Positions 44,001 to 57,270 are shown, numbered from the stretch's first letter. The stretch: 64,000 bases of DNA from Phocoena phocoena (GCF_963924675.1 NC_089225.1:108452313-108516312), one strand, 5' to 3'. The notes: generated from the sequence alone by a model not told the origin. A program made the numbers and translations.

Positions 44001-45640
44001 AGACATGCAGGGAGCCCCTGAGCTGGCACCCGGCCGTACTCCACAGCAGTGCTGGCCGGGGCTCCTGGCCACTGGGACGAGCTGGCAGTCGTCCCGGTCA
44101 CCACACAGCAGCTCCGTGACCCACGCAGTCCTGGGCTGGTCTGACGCGGTGAGACTTGGCTCCGGCACGTCTGTTTTTCCCTCCATCGGCTTCTTCCTCC
44201 ATCCCTAACCAAGTAGATGACTCACAGCCCATGCTTTACCCTGCAGGGACGCGAGCAGACAGTGACACGCAGCTGTTCGTGTGTTTAGGAAGGTCAAGAG
44301 GCAAGTGAGGGACCCAGTGCAAGAGGTGAGAGGCGCTCACTCTCAGGTGCCCACCTGGACGTGCTCCACCTGGAACTTAGCGTCCCAGGGCCTTGCTTGC
44401 CTCACCCCAGCCCTGGTCTGCAGAGCAGGTGGAGGAGGGGTCACCGGATGCCAGGAGGAGTGACAGGCAGCGACACACTGACCTGCAGCTCTGGCAGGGC
44501 CCCTGGGAAGGAGTGGGGGCGGGCAGAGGGGCAGCCAGGAGAGGCCATCCTCTGCATCACGTGGAATTGGGTTTTAGTACACAGGATGTACATTGAATAT
44601 TCATACCTAATTTTGAGCCTATCCCCAGAAATGGTTTGTCTCACTTCAGTTATTTTAAAAGAGCGTTCAGTGTAGGTAGTGGCTGAGAGCACAGACTCTG
44701 GAACCGGACTGTCTAGATGTGCCAAAGTGTGCCAGTCTCTGTGCCAGGCCCTGAGGATCTGTGAGGAATAAGGAAGTAGCCCCGGCTTCCAGAAGAGACA
44801 GATGCACAGGCCAGAGGTCATGTTGCCACGTGTGCGGACAACGGGCGTGTGGACAAAAGACCATGCAATGATTTCCTCCAGGGGTTGCTGGGAGAACGTT
44901 TTATGATTTAGTGTTTAGAATGATCGCCACCGTGGTGCTGAGGATCTTGGACTCTGGGGGACCCCCGGCCCCACTGCCGACCCACTTTACTTGCCGACCC
45001 AAGTACTAAGTACTTATCTAAGTACTCAGCCTGCCATTGCCTCGTTTCTTCATGTGTACAAAGGAGAGAATAATAGCATCAACCTCGTGGGTCCTTGGGA
45101 GGAGGAGAAGACCTACTAGTGATAAATGACCCTGGCTGCACGTCCACCCTCAGCAAACGCCAGTTGTGATCAACGTGCTCATCTGACAAAACCGCACAGT
45201 TCTTCACGTTTCCGTCTCAGCCTCGGATGCTACAAAGGTCACAGATGTAGAAGCTGCTGTGAGCCACTCAGAACTCCACCACTCCTGGCTTCTCAGGCCA
45301 GGTCCTGGCTCCAGATCTGATAAGCTGCATGGTGTTGGCCAGGTCACTTCTGGGAATCGCACCCAAGACACCTGGGACAGGAGAACCCAAGCCACCAAGC
45401 CTGGCCTCGGCCCCAGCGCTCAGTGCCACAGAGGCTCCATCAACACCAGTCTCCTTGCTCTTTTCCCTGGTCCTCCATGTTTTTTTCCAATTTGTCGCCG
45501 GGAATCTGTCCTGTCCAACCGTGGATGGACTCGAACAGAGCCACAGCAGGCCTGGCACAAACAAGCCTCCGTTTGCAGGTTAACTCCTGGGGAAGCTAAC
45601 CCTTCTGGAGCTAAAAATAGAGAAAAGCGCTGCTCACCAC
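41098..45640. other. Intergenic, GC-rich, no gene supported
   Basis: Open frames occur on both strands but overlap, lack known domains and have no splice or retrogene signature. MIR remnants are visible near 43505-43660, 44680-44720 and 44940-45115 (all plus). The rest looks unique. Confidence 0.6.
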
Positions 45641-45649
45641 AGGGCCAGG

Positions 45650-45830
45650 CTCTCGGCCTTAGCACCATTGACATTTGGGGCCGAATCTCTCTTTGTCGGG
45701 GGCTGTTTGTGCATTGCAGGATGTTAGCAGCACCCCAGCCTCTGCCCGCTAGATGCCAGTACGCCCCCCACACCAGACACTGCCAAATGCCCTCGGGGGA
45801 GGGGAAGGGGCAAATCACCCCCGGAGGTGA
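45650..45830 (+). mobile_element. MER20 hAT-Charlie DNA transposon
   Basis: The words accattgacatttggggccg, gcattgcaggatgttagcag and ctagatgccagtacgccccc, with a cgggggaggggaag-type end, follow MER20 consensus order. It is nearly full length. Confidence 0.88.
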
Positions 45831-45839
45831 ATAACTGCC

Positions 45840-47820
45840 ATGCCACGCTTCCCCCGAGACTGTTTTTTTGGGAGATAAGAACACTAACAGCAACCACTAA
45901 AAGCAGGAAACTAGGAGAAAGGACACGCCCCCAACAAAATTATAGACGCATCACCAGGCCAGTTGGTTCCTTCCATTTCAAGGGACAAAGATGTGGAGGC
46001 CACCTCAGGGGGTGGGGTGTGCCACCAGGATGCATGGGAGGGGAGGAAGTTGCACAGCCCTGCCCCAGGGAAATAGGAGCAACAGCCCCTGAGCGGACAG
46101 GGTACAGAAGACCCTTGTGAGCCCAGCATCAGCCCTGGGGTCCCCTCCCTGATTGATGCACCAGGTTCTGCTGCTTTTTGCCTCTCCTTGGTCCACAGTC
46201 CTGGCCTCACTTGGTATACCTGACATTCAAAACTTTCAGGGAGGCCAGTTTAGGGTCAGCTAATCTCCATTAGCTGTCTTATGAGTTTGGATTCCCCAGA
46301 AACAGACTCTGAGACAAAGCTTCAAGTGCAAGGGAAGTATTTGGGAGTAACTCCCAGAAGCACTAGAGAGGGAGTAGGGAATTGAGACTAGGAAGGGAAG
46401 GAAGCCAGTAAAGGATGCTCTCAGAGCGGGTAGCCACTGTGGCCAAATGGGGCTTAACCTGCGGATGCCAGTGTGGAACACAAGCCTGTGTTATCCCATC
46501 CAAAGAGGAGAGAGCTGGGTGCCTACACACCCTCTCTCATGAGCCACAGTTAAGGGCTGCCTCTGGGGGGTGTTAATTCCTCAGCCGATAATACAGCCTA
46601 TGCAGCAAAGGTAATTCCGATGATCAGAGAGCGCTCTCAGGCTTGAAGAGCCACACACGGGCGTGACGTGGGTGGGGTCCCAATGTGTCTCTTCTGCCGC
46701 CTGATAGGATCAGTGCTACCGGACAGTTCTAGGACCATGCCAGCCCACCAGCACTGGCCTCTCCTACTTTTCTTCTGTGCTGAGATTCCTGAGTGCTCAG
46801 AAAAACGTCTCTGAAGAGGCATTCAGTGTAAGTATGTCCCAAACAGTACAATGAGAGACTGAATATACACACAGATAATGGTCAGACCATGTATAAAAGT
46901 AGATCTCTGACCCACAACCTGCAGCAGCCTGCCCGGGAAACCAAGCCCAGTAACTGGCCCAGGAAGGCAGCCTGCTGTAAGCCAGACTTGGGGGAATGAG
47001 ACAGCTGTCTCTGCTGACAATCCAGGAAGCCAAACAACAACTCCTGGCCCCAAACAGCCAGAATTTGATTACTAATGGACAGCTTCCCAAATGTTTGTCC
47101 CCATTTCCAACTTCAGACCAACCAGAGGAAGCCAAATATGGAGCCCTAAGCCAGCCACATAACACACCTCCCTCGTAGTTGGCCACCTCCAGCTTCCCCA
47201 GGCCCACTGTCCCCCAGCAGTCCCCACACCCGAAGTCCTCCCTTTTTCCACCAGAAAGCTTTCCCACTCCTCTGCCTGCCTGTGAGTTGCTGCCAAAACA
47301 CAGGTGATGGTGGCTGAGCCCCTTGCCGTAGCCAGCTCTGAATAGATAGCCTTTACTTTTCTCATTTGATTGGTCTTTATTTCTACAATAAGTATGTCTC
47401 AAATAAGTTACACTAAAAATTTATGGGGTTTTATCTGATATTGAAATTTAACTGGGCGTCCCGAATTTTATCTGGAAATGCTAACGCTGCTTCATCTACG
47501 TGAGGATCCAAGTCAAGGCTCCATCCCCTCGGGTTGGAGGACTGCTGTGTTTCCGCAGCTGGAAGGAGGGACTTCATAAGGTATGTGTCTGTAGCAAGCA
47601 AAGAGCAGAGACAGTAAATACCACCAACTGCAGACTGTCTTCCCATCAAAAAGAACCAAGTGGAAGCTAAGGGAGTATTTGCTTTAGGGTTGAACTTTTA
47701 AACATAAATGGAAACTTAGAGCAGTAAATATTCCCTGCCAAAGATGCATTTAACTCGTAAGTTATCTAACATTAATTACCTATTGGCTGCATGACTTTGG
47801 ACAAGCTACTTTACATCTCA
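45840..47820. other. Intergenic, no gene supported
   Basis: The segment 46285-46420 resembles an old dispersed repeat (tttggattccccagaaacag), also seen at about 55875-56020 (gctgggttccctagaagcag). The rest appears unique. Confidence 0.55.
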
Positions 47821-47924
47821 AGGGAGAGAGGTTTTGCAATCTGAGTTCAGCCACATGAACTACCTCTTTTTAAAAAAAAACAGTCAACACTCTTCAGGGG
47901 AACATAACAGAATTCTGAGGACCT

Positions 47925-48905
47925 GCAACTTACCTTTCACAATATCCAGGATACGATATCATTCATCATGTCCAGGATATAATCCAAAATTGCTTTATAT
48001 AAAAAGAATCTGCAAAAAAAAAGAATCTGCAAGATTCTTAGAGAAAAGATAAGAAATAGAGATCAACCCCATTCCAGATATTGGAATTAGCAGATAAAAA
48101 TTTACAGCAGGGCTTCCCTGGTGGCACAGTGGTTGAGAGTCCGCCTGCCGATGCAGGGGACACGGGTTCATGCCCCCGTCCAGGAAGATCCCACGTGCCG
48201 CGGAGCGGCTGGGCCCGTGAGCCATGGCCGCTGAGCCTGCGCGTCCGGAGCCTGTGCTCCGCAATGGGAGAGGCCACAGCAGTGAGAGGCCCACATACTG
48301 CAAAAATATATATATATATATATATATATTCACAGCAGTTATTATAATTACTCCCAAGGACATAAAGGAAAATATTCCTGAAATAAATTAAGAGATAGAA
48401 AAATCTCAGCAGAAAAATAGACATTTAAAAAAGTCTACACAGAATTCTAGTTGAGTAAAAATATCCTTCAAGAATGAACATGAAATACAGACATTTGCAC
48501 AGAAGAGAAAACTGAGAGAATTTGTTGCTATCAGATCTACAACCAAAAAAATGCTAAAGGAATTTTTTAGGCTAATGGGATATGATAATAGGTAGAACCT
48601 CAGTTCTTTAGGAAAGAATGAAAAGCATTGGAAATGTTAAATATATGGATAAATACAAAAGACTCTTTTCTCTTAATTTCTTTATACTGTGTAAAACAAT
48701 AATTATAACATGTTATTGTAGGGTTTATAAAATATATAGACGAAATACTTATGATAATTGTAGCTTAAAGGTAGAGGAGGGTGGGAAATGGAGCTCTATG
48801 ATTGCCAGGTTTAAACATTTCACATGAAGTGGTACAATATTAACTCTGAATAGACCGTGAAGTGTTAAAAGATGTGTTTTAATCTCTAGAACAACCACCA
48901 AAGAA
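47925..48905 (+). mobile_element. Old L1 fragment split by a CHR SINE
   Basis: The words atccaggatacgatatcatt (left) and ctaaaggaattttttaggct, gtggtacaatattaactctg (right) fit old L1 3' regions. The CHR SINE at 48111 lies inside it. Confidence 0.6.
48111..48330 (+). mobile_element. Young CHR-family SINE
   Basis: A full-length copy starting ggcttccctggtggcacagt. The A-tail has become a (TA)n run (48306-48328). The word acagcag flanks the element on both sides (48104-48110 and about 48332-48338). Confidence 0.9.
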
Positions 48906-48909
48906 GGGG

Positions 48910-51385
48910 ATTCTGAGGGAGCTATGTGTCTTCCAGTGGCCTCCAATTCCACCTCCATATTTCTTCCATATTTCTGGGTTTTGATCCTTTTCTGTCCCTT
49001 GCTGGTCCCTACCCGAGTTCATTCACTCGGCAAAACACCACCCATGAGTGAAAGCCCATGTGTAAGACGGACTTCACTGAAATTTGGGGGCAGTGTTTTG
49101 TGGCCACATCACAGACAACGATTTCCAAATAACTGTTATACATCTTTGTTCTTAAAATTCTTCAGTCACCTGGCCACCCGAACTTTCTCTCTGAGCTACT
49201 TTCTCTGGGGTGCCCCGCACCCTGCACTGGCCCTCCCTCTGCTCGGAACTCTCCACAGCCTTCTCATTTCGTCCTATGGAACCACACGGTCCTCCGTTGC
49301 ATTCACAGCCCATCCTCGCCATGATTTGGGGGTCACTGCTTCACAATAGCCGTGACCTTGCAAGGTGCAAGAAGCTAGTTTTCCCTTTGAAAAATTCCAC
49401 TACTAACTTTTAGACACGTTTTCCTCTTTTTTACATATAGATACACAACTGAGCTGTCTCCTAGCTCCCTTCTCTATTAAATAGAACAGACAAACTCCAA
49501 TCCAAACTTGCATCGTCCACTCATCCAGGTTCTGAGCCAAAGAAACCTGCCCTCGACAGCCATTGTTACTGAAGTAACTTCTCCGGGGCCCCATGCCCCA
49601 CTCCACCTGGCTTATTTGCTCTGCCAGAATATAAATTTATGAAGCATGTCCCACATGCTAGGCACACAGTGCTTGTCATAATATTGTCATAATATTACAT
49701 ATGTAACTCTCCCTAAGAGGGGTTTTTCGGCAGGCTGCTAAGCGTATAAAAAATCTTCTCTCCATGTCATCTCCTTGTTACTGATGGACACTGGGCCACC
49801 TTAAGGCCAGTTTGAGAAACCTTAGTCTGACCGTTGCAGTCATCCGTTGCCACATAATGAACCACTCCAAAACTCGATGGCTTAAAAGAGCGACGACACT
49901 TATTTGGCTCATAAATCTGCAATTCGGGCAGGGCTTGTCGGGGACAGCAGAAAACTGCTTTAAAATCCTCAGTGCCATTCTCCCCTACCCTCTCCACTTC
50001 CTGGTCCTCTCCTCTCTCCCCCTCGCCCTCCTTCCCCTCTCCACCACCCACCTCTACACCCATCCTTCCTCACTCCCCTCTCTCTGCCCTAGTTCATGCA
50101 ATCCCTTTTTTATCAAGTTAAATTTAGACTCTCACGTTTTTCCTTTCCCCATGGTCCGTTTCTATCTTTCCTCAATGGAACCAACAAAATTTTTCCTCGT
50201 TAGGAAGGTGGAAGAGGGTGGGTCGTCACTCTTTAATATTTTTCATATATATATATATATTTGAAAATAAACCGAAAATTTTAATTCAGTAATTATATTT
50301 GCAAATTAACCTAGTATTTTGGGTAGACTAGACATCTTTGGATGTGCATAACCCATGATCGTAAATAGAGGCACCTGAACGTATAGGCTATGGCACACTC
50401 AAGAGAGACATTAATGAAGAGATTATAGGGGTGCAGGCATCGAAGAGAGCTAGCAAAGGATGTTGAGGCACCCAGGGATTAGCAACAGCAGAAAGCCATC
50501 ACTACCCATAGATCTGAAGCGGCGTGGTGTTACCCAAGGCAGTGAGAGCTTGAGCCGGAAGAGGGGTCCCTGTCAGAAGCTATAGTCACAAAAAACAAAA
50601 CGAACCAACAACAACAAAAAACCCCACCAATAACAACAAAGAAGGGCATGGGTTAAAAGCACCTTGACTTCCCTCTTCTCCTGCCTTTTTATTCCCTGCT
50701 GGTTCTTCCCATTGGCCAAACCCAACCAGAGGCCAGAGTGCAAGGGAGCTCAGGTGGTGATGCTGTCACAGGGGTCAGCCTCCAGACATGGAACACACTG
50801 AGAAGGGCAGAGAATGGGGAGGAGGGTGGGCAAAGGGAGAAAACCCAGCACAACTTGTTACAAAAATGAGTTCGATCATGGTAACTCTTTCAAACTATGC
50901 ATACATCAGGAGTAAAAGAAGGCGGGGGGTGGGGTGGGGGGAGGCACATGTCCAAACAATTAAGAAAAATAGACATTGACAGCAATTGGCATGACAGTCA
51001 TTCTTAATTACATGAGCTAACAAAGTGGGATTCCTGGCATGACTTACTACAAAGGAATTTATATTTGGCTTGGAAAGCAGAATGGTTCTTATAACAGATT
51101 CTTCTAATTATGTTTTGCTCGTGCTAATACGAAGATTTGCTTCCTCGAGTAAATACCACCTGATCACAAAGCAAGATGGCGCAAAAGTACACTGAACTCC
51201 AGGTGGAAGCCAGGCTGGGATTCGGCAATTTGCAGCAGACGATGCTAAAGTAAGTGGAAGTTGTTGCTTTGGTTTCACGGGGGCTGCTCTCTCCAGCTAG
51301 TCCGTCAAAGCACCGGAGGCAGCTACTGTATCTCGTGCTTCTTCTGGGTGCCTCAGAAATGATGGTACTCAACGGTCACTAGGCA
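48910..51385. other. Intergenic, no gene supported
   Basis: The stretch includes old MER-type sequence near 49835-49930 (gccacataatgaaccactcc), a (TA)n run at 50237-50261, an A/C-rich simple stretch at 50585-50640 and a G-rich run at 50921-50941. The open frame at 51124-51372 (minus) has no recognised product. Confidence 0.55.
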
Positions 51386-51387
51386 TG

Positions 51388-51535
51388 AGAGTCACCTAAG
51401 GAACTTGTGAGAGTGCAGATTCCGAGGCCCACCAGAAGGAAGGGTTCCCTTGGTCTAGATGGTGCCTAAGAATCTGAATTTCAACATTCATTCCAGACCA
51501 TCCTGATGCTGGTGGTCAGGGCACCACATTTAGGG
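51388..51535 (+). mobile_element. MER5-like hAT remnant
   Basis: The words gagagtcacctaaggaactt, gtgcctaagaatctgaattt and tcctgatgctggtggtcagg are in MER5 order. It abuts the minisatellite at 51588. Confidence 0.65.
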
Positions 51536-51587
51536 AAACGCTGTTCCAAAGGCTGAACACACGATTCGTATGCCAAGGAGACAAAGA

Positions 51588-52855
51588 GGTGTAATAGACA
51601 AAGTGGGTGTCATAGATGATAAAGTGGGTGTCATAGATGATAAAGTGGGTCTAATAAATGATAAAGTGGGTGTAATAGATGATAAAGTGGGTGTCATAGA
51701 CAAAGTGGGTGTCATAGATGATAAAGTGGGTGTCATAGATGATAAAGTGGGTGTCATAGACAAAGGGGGTGCCATAGACAAAGCGGGTGTCATAGATAAA
51801 GTGGGTGTCATAGACAAAGTTGGTGTAATAGATGTTAAAGTGGGTGTAATAGACAAAGTGGGTGTCATAGACAAAGTGGGTGTCATAGATGATAAAGTGG
51901 GTGTAATAAATGATAAAGTGGGTGTAATAGATGATAAAGTGGGTGTAATAGATGATAAACTGGTTGTCATAAAGTGGGTATCATAGACAAAGGGGGTGCC
52001 ATAGACAAAGTAGGTGTCATAGATAAAGTGGGTGTCGTAGACAAAGTGGGTGTAATAGATGTTAAAGTGGGTGTAATAGACAAAGTGGGTGTAATAGACA
52101 AAGTGGGTGTCATAGACAAAGTGGGTGTCATAGATGATAAAGTGGGTGTAATAGATGATAAAGTGGGTGTAATAGATGATAAACGGTTGTCATAAAGTGG
52201 GTGTCATAGACAAAGGGGGTGCCATAGACAAAGTAGGTGTCATAGATAAAGTGGGTGTCATAGACAAAGTGGGTGTAATAGATGTTAAAGTGGGTGTAAT
52301 AGACAAAGTGGGTGTAATAGACAAAGTGGGTGTCATAGACAAAGTGGGTGTAATAGATGTTAAAGTGGGTGTAATAGACAAAGTGGGTGTAATAGACAAA
52401 GTGGGTGTCATAGACAAAGTGGGTGTAATAGATGTTAAAGTGGGTGTAATAAATGATAAAGTGGGTGTAATAGATGATAAAGTGGGTGTAATAGATGATA
52501 AATTGGGTGTCATAAAGTGGGTGTCATAGATAAAGTGGGTGACATAGACAAAGTGGGTGTCATAGATAAAGTGGGTGTCAGACAAAGTGGGTGTAATAGA
52601 TGTTAAAGTGGGTGTAATAGACAAAGTGGGTGTCATAGACAAAGTGGGTGTCATAGATGATAAAGTGGGTGTAATAAATGATAAAGTGGGTGTAATAGAT
52701 GATAAAGTGGGTGTAATAGATGATAAATTGGGTGTCATAAAGTGGGTGTCATAGATAAAGTGGGTATAATAGATAAAGTTGGTGACATAGACAAAGTGGG
52801 TGGCATAGATAAAGTGGGTATCATAGATGATAAAGTGGGTATAATAGATAAAGTC
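51588..52855 (+). repeat. 1.27-kb minisatellite of 18- and 21-bp units
   Basis: Units of the form gtgtcatagacaaagtgg (18 bases) and gtgtaatagatgataaagtgg (21 bases) alternate about 65 times. A hinge variant containing cataaagtggg recurs at 51968, 52191, 52511 and 52736, giving a higher-order period of 223, 320 and 225 bases. Both strands are open for long stretches because unit lengths are multiples of three; this is not evidence for a protein. Confidence 0.95.
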
Positions 52856-52963
52856 AGGAGATGATTTGGGTCCAGAGCTGGGTTCAAATCCTAACTTTGC
52901 CCTTGATTAGTTGAGGCCAGTTACTTTCTCTGATTGGCATTTTCAAAAAGAGTAAAAAACAGG

Positions 52964-53169
52964 GGCTTCCCTGGTGGCGCGGTGGTTGAGAGTCCGCCTG
53001 CCGATGCAGGGGACATGGGTTCGTGCCCCGGTCCGGGAAGATCCCACGTGCCGTGGAGCGGCTTGGCCCGTGAGCCATGGCCGCTGAGCCTGCGCGTCCG
53101 GAGCTTGTGCTCCGCAACGGGAGAGGCCACAACAGTGACAGGCCCGCGTACCGAAAAAAAAAAAAAAAA
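52964..53169 (+). mobile_element. Young CHR-family SINE
   Basis: A full-length copy with an A-tail ending at 53169. The target duplication agtaaaaaa is seen at 52951-52959 and just after the tail (53169-53177). It lies about 110 bases after the minisatellite. Confidence 0.9.
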
Positions 53170-53179
53170 GTAAAAAATG

Positions 53180-55300
53180 TACCTGAGAGTACACTTGAAG
53201 GTAATAAATGAAAAGTGAAAATCATGATTAATACCCAGTGACACTCACCATTTGTACCCAGAAGCTCCTTGAGTGAGGTTTTCTCAAGATGACAGGGCTC
53301 TGGGGGTGCTACCTCAAAAGACCCATGAGGACGGCATCTCTGAGGCCCAGGACTATGTCCTTGTGCCCACGGAGCACCATCCTGCGATACGGTAGTTCAT
53401 ACATTTCATAGATTTTTAGGCTTTGCTCTTTCCTTGTTTCCACTCAGGAAATTATAATTCATCCTGCAGCATATGGATAACAGGTTTTTCTACCCATTTT
53501 CTCTTGTCACTGGCATTACACCATTCAACAATATGGTGTTAACAAAAAAATATTAAAACTAGCCATCTTAGTTTTTTGGTTCTGGGTCATAGTATAGCAA
53601 AATGAAAAGGAAAATCTTTCACACAGTCCCAGTGGTGCAGAAACATTTAGAAATGATTCTAAATATAGATTTCCAGCTGACAGAGGGGTTGCTTTATGTC
53701 ATTCTGTAATTTCCTTTTCACAGCGTGTTCTGTGTGCCGGGGTAAAGATTTTTAATGAAGTCAGAATGCTAAATTTAAGTGAACCTTTGCTCTCCGTTCG
53801 TTGCAAAAGCATTTTGTTACCATTTAATTGGCTGCGCATCTTGGCACCAGACGCCCAGGCAGCAAAACAGAAATCAGACCTCGTAATGCAACAGTCTTGA
53901 TGATGCCGGAGTCTAACTATCAGTGTGGGTCTTTCCTAATCTTTCACTTAATAGACTTCCAGTGAATACATGTAAAAAGAGTTTCCTTTGTTCCTATTAA
54001 ATCATCCTAATTAGACATGAACATGTGATAATATGACTTGAGGAATATTTTACATAATGTAATTACCAATATTAGATGACATAGAATAAGCTCCAAATTT
54101 TGTGGTCAATGAATAGCCTACGAATACCGCTTATTATCGGGAATAAATTTAAAACGCAAGCTGTTCCAAGCAAGCCATACAAAACATTTACTTATAACTC
54201 AGGTCCAAAATCTACAGTGACCTGTTAGTGACTATAAAATCTGATGTAGCTCTACTGGACCTTCAAACTTAGGTGTACCTAAGGATCACCTGAGAGGCTG
54301 TTTAAAAATACAGGTTCTGGGGCCACCCACGGAGAGGTTGATTCAGTAGCTCTGAGGGTGGGGGAGAGGTGAAACGTGCATTTTAAACATCTCCCCAGGT
54401 GATGCTGGTGTAGCTAGCTGGGAACTAACTAGTCCATTTTTCCTGGAGGCCCTCCTCTCTCCTTTGTTCCTACCCATGGGCCACTCCCAACCCAGGTATC
54501 CTTTTCAACACTGGCCTGGAGGCAGGTGTGTATCTATGATCAAGGAATGTTCTTCCAGCTCTCCAACTCTTGGCTTGACCACATGAAAACCTAATCACTA
54601 ACAAGGTAAATTCACACAGATCCAACAGGTTACCCCCAGAGAACGCTCAGAGAGGTTCTGGATGCCTTTGGGCCAAACAAAAACGCACAGTCATGTGCGT
54701 TCTTTTCTTGATCCTCTCTACTCTGTAGGGTGGGTCTTATGTGTACTTTACAGAGGAAGAAACTGAGATTCAGAGAGGTCAGGGCACTTGACAAAGCTCA
54801 CACAAGAAAGATGGAGAATTCTGAGCCTGTTTCAGGCTCCAAACCCGTGCTTACCTTGTCAAGAGCTCAGTTATGTTGCCAGGATATTTGGAGGTGGGTT
54901 AAGCGTTTTACATAAAAGAATAAACCAATTACCTCTCGGAATTAATTTTCTATACGAGAGGAGATTACTGTACATTCATAGAATAGCAGCTACACAGGAA
55001 ATGATTAAAATTCTAAGAAACATCTCCCTGTCTCTAGCTTCAGAACTTTTACAATGCTTCCATCTTATGGTTAGGTGTGAAAACAGAAAATTAAGTCCTG
55101 GTTTGTCTCCCGTTTTCAAACCCTCTATCAATGGCCCAAGGACATCCTGGCTTGGGTGGGGGCATTGCAGGAGCTATTTCCCAACAGGATCAGAAAAGTG
55201 ATCTTCATAAACGTAAGGCTGGAATTTTCAAAGCTAACTTTTGCAGTTTTGATGGTTTTGCAGTTTTGATGGTATTCTCAGACTCCATAACAAAATAACA
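53180..55300. other. Intergenic, mostly unique
   Basis: A MER5-like copy (about 54260-54425, gattcagtagctctgagggt) and a MIR (54715-54870, minus) are visible. Bases 53500-54250 are AT-rich and unassigned. Confidence 0.6.
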
Positions 55301-55309
55301 TACCGTTCA

Positions 55310-55545
55310 TTTTCTGGTGAGAGCCCATTTCCTGGTTCACAGACGGCTGTTTTCTCAGTCTTCACATGGCAAAGAGAAAGAGATTTCTCTCTCCCTTCCT
55401 TTTCTTATAAAACCTGTTGGATTTGGGCCCCATGCTTATGACCTCATCAAAATTTATCTCCTAAAAGCTCTATGTCCAAATACAGTCACCTTGGATTTAG
55501 GGATTCAACATATGAATTTAGGGGGCATACAATTCTGTTCAGAAC
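55310..55545 (-). mobile_element. MaLR (MST/MLT1-type) LTR fragment
   Basis: Minus-strand words such as gagcccatttcctggttcac, cttcacatggcaaagagaaa and gggattcaacatatgaattt follow the mammalian apparent LTR (MaLR) order. It is diverged, with no internal region. Confidence 0.7.
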
Positions 55546-56379
55546 AGATGGATTCAGTAATTTTCTAGAAAAGCAACTTTGGAGAGATGCAAATAGGCAG
55601 CTTTTCCTAACTGAAGACAGTAAGCTCTGAGAAGGTACACTTCCAACCGTTTTGTGGAAAAATGGATGGTGTGTCAGGAAGTCAACACGTGGGGTTACCA
55701 GGCCTTAGGCCGGAACCCTGAAAGATGCTGTGGCTGCTGAATCCGGTTCCATAGTGTCCGAGGCAGAATTGTATGCAAATATGTTTGAATATGTACATTT
55801 CTCAGGGAGGTATGCTCTAGCCACAGTGGCTTCCCTGCTGGGTTTTGGCAAGCTATGGCGTTAGGGCTGTCTTAGGCTGGGTTCCCTAGAAGCAGAGCCT
55901 GAGACTGGGATTCTTGTGCCAGCAATTTATTGACAAAATGCTCTCAATCCAGACATCAGGATAGACATTGAGGAAAGGGGGATAGGTCAGGGGAAGAAAT
56001 TAGGCAGAATTGTAGTTTTTGGAGAAGTCTGTCCTCAGTCTGTCCCATGGGGCACTCCGGAAGATATATTGCATCACAGAGAGTGTCCTGTTCAAAGGCA
56101 AGGGCACTGGGCACCCAAGCCTCCTCCTATCAGTTAATCATTGACCACCTTCTAGGCATCTCTTGGAGGGGAGCTGGCTCTGGTCAGCCAAGGGCAGTCC
56201 TCCAGAGAAGGGGACAGTTGTGAGCCTTTTGCTGTCAACACCCACTTCAACACAGGACTGGGTGCAATGGCTGCTGCAGAGGACCAGGTGGGCTCCAAAT
56301 GCACCTGCTACAGAGCCTGCTCTAGCTGAGCCCTCTGCCTGGATGCTCTTCCGCCAGGTAACCTTTTAGCAGACTCCCT

Positions 56380-56700
56380 CCCCTCTGTCAGGTCTTTGCT
56401 AAAACCTCACCTTCTCAATGAGGTCCACACTGGCCACCCTGGCCACCTTACTGATGTGCAAACTGCACCTCCACCCCCTCACCAGCACTGTGGCTCTGAT
56501 CCACCCTTTCTTTTTGTTCACAGCTCTCATCGCCCTCAGACATACATAACTTACGTCTTTCATATGTTCAGTTTTCTTATGGTCTGTATCTCCCATTAGA
56601 ATGGAAGCTCTTTAAGGGCAGAAATACTGGTCTAGCTTTAGCCCCGAGAATACCGCCTGGCATATGCAAGGCACTTAATCAATGCTTGCTGAGTTCATTA
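56380..56700 (+). mobile_element. LINE2 (L2) 3' end
   Basis: The words cttctcaatgaggtccacac, tagaatggaagctctttaag and gggcagaaatactggtctag, with a tcaatgcttgctgagttcat end, match L2 order. Confidence 0.85.
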
Positions 56701-57150
56701 TTTAAGTCACAAAGGGACCCAGACCAAAAGAAGTGAGGAGCTCAAGACTCCAGAGAAAAGACGGTCTAAAAGCACAGTAGCCAATCCAGTAGGGTTCATC
56801 TTGGGTCCTACAGGAGGGGTACCACCACCTCCATCTTCGGGTCCAGATGAATGTAAAGTGGTCATTAAAATGGCTCTGTGTGGCTGCTCAAAGCTGTCTG
56901 CCCAATACGGTTGCTGTAGTGGAGGGCTTACTAGGCTACTACTGGCACTTCTGAAATAACTTTGTCGTATTCTCCCTCAGAAGACCACCCTGATGATAAG
57001 ACCTTAGTTAGCAGAACTTTTCATCCTAAGGTATGGAAATGCTAAGATATGGAAACACTCAGATATGACAGTGCTTCATAGATACCAAATGAGGAATTTT
57101 TACAGCTTCCTTAGAAGAATGCACGTGCACGCTCTCATTAGTTCAGTGAC

Positions 57151-57270
57151 TCAAGGTCCACCACGTCCTATCAAGGTCCCCCACGTCCTATCAAGGTCCA
57201 CCACGTCCTATCAAGGTCCCCCACGTCCCATCAAGGTCCACCACGTCCTATCAAGGTCCACCACGTCCTA
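57151..57270 (+). repeat. Six-copy perfect-period 20-bp tandem array
   Basis: Six units of tcaaggtccaccacgtccta start at 57151, 57171, 57191, 57211, 57231 and 57251. The tenth base is A, C, A, C, A, A, and one unit has C for T at base 19. The near-identity suggests recent expansion. Confidence 0.97.

Noticed and set aside
51124..51372. 82-codon minus-strand open frame and a plus-strand ATGGCGCAAAAG start at 51175
   Set aside because: Neither matches a family I know. The plus frame closes after about 25 codons and no exon borders give a longer protein.
51530..52738. Repetitive open frames on both strands that could pass for a repeat protein
   Set aside because: Fully explained by an 18/21-base tandem repeat. 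Both strands are equally open and the plus frame is broken at each hinge.
57151..57270. CRISPR-like regular spacing
   Set aside because: Units are contiguous with no unique spacers, and the genome is mammalian. It is a simple tandem array.
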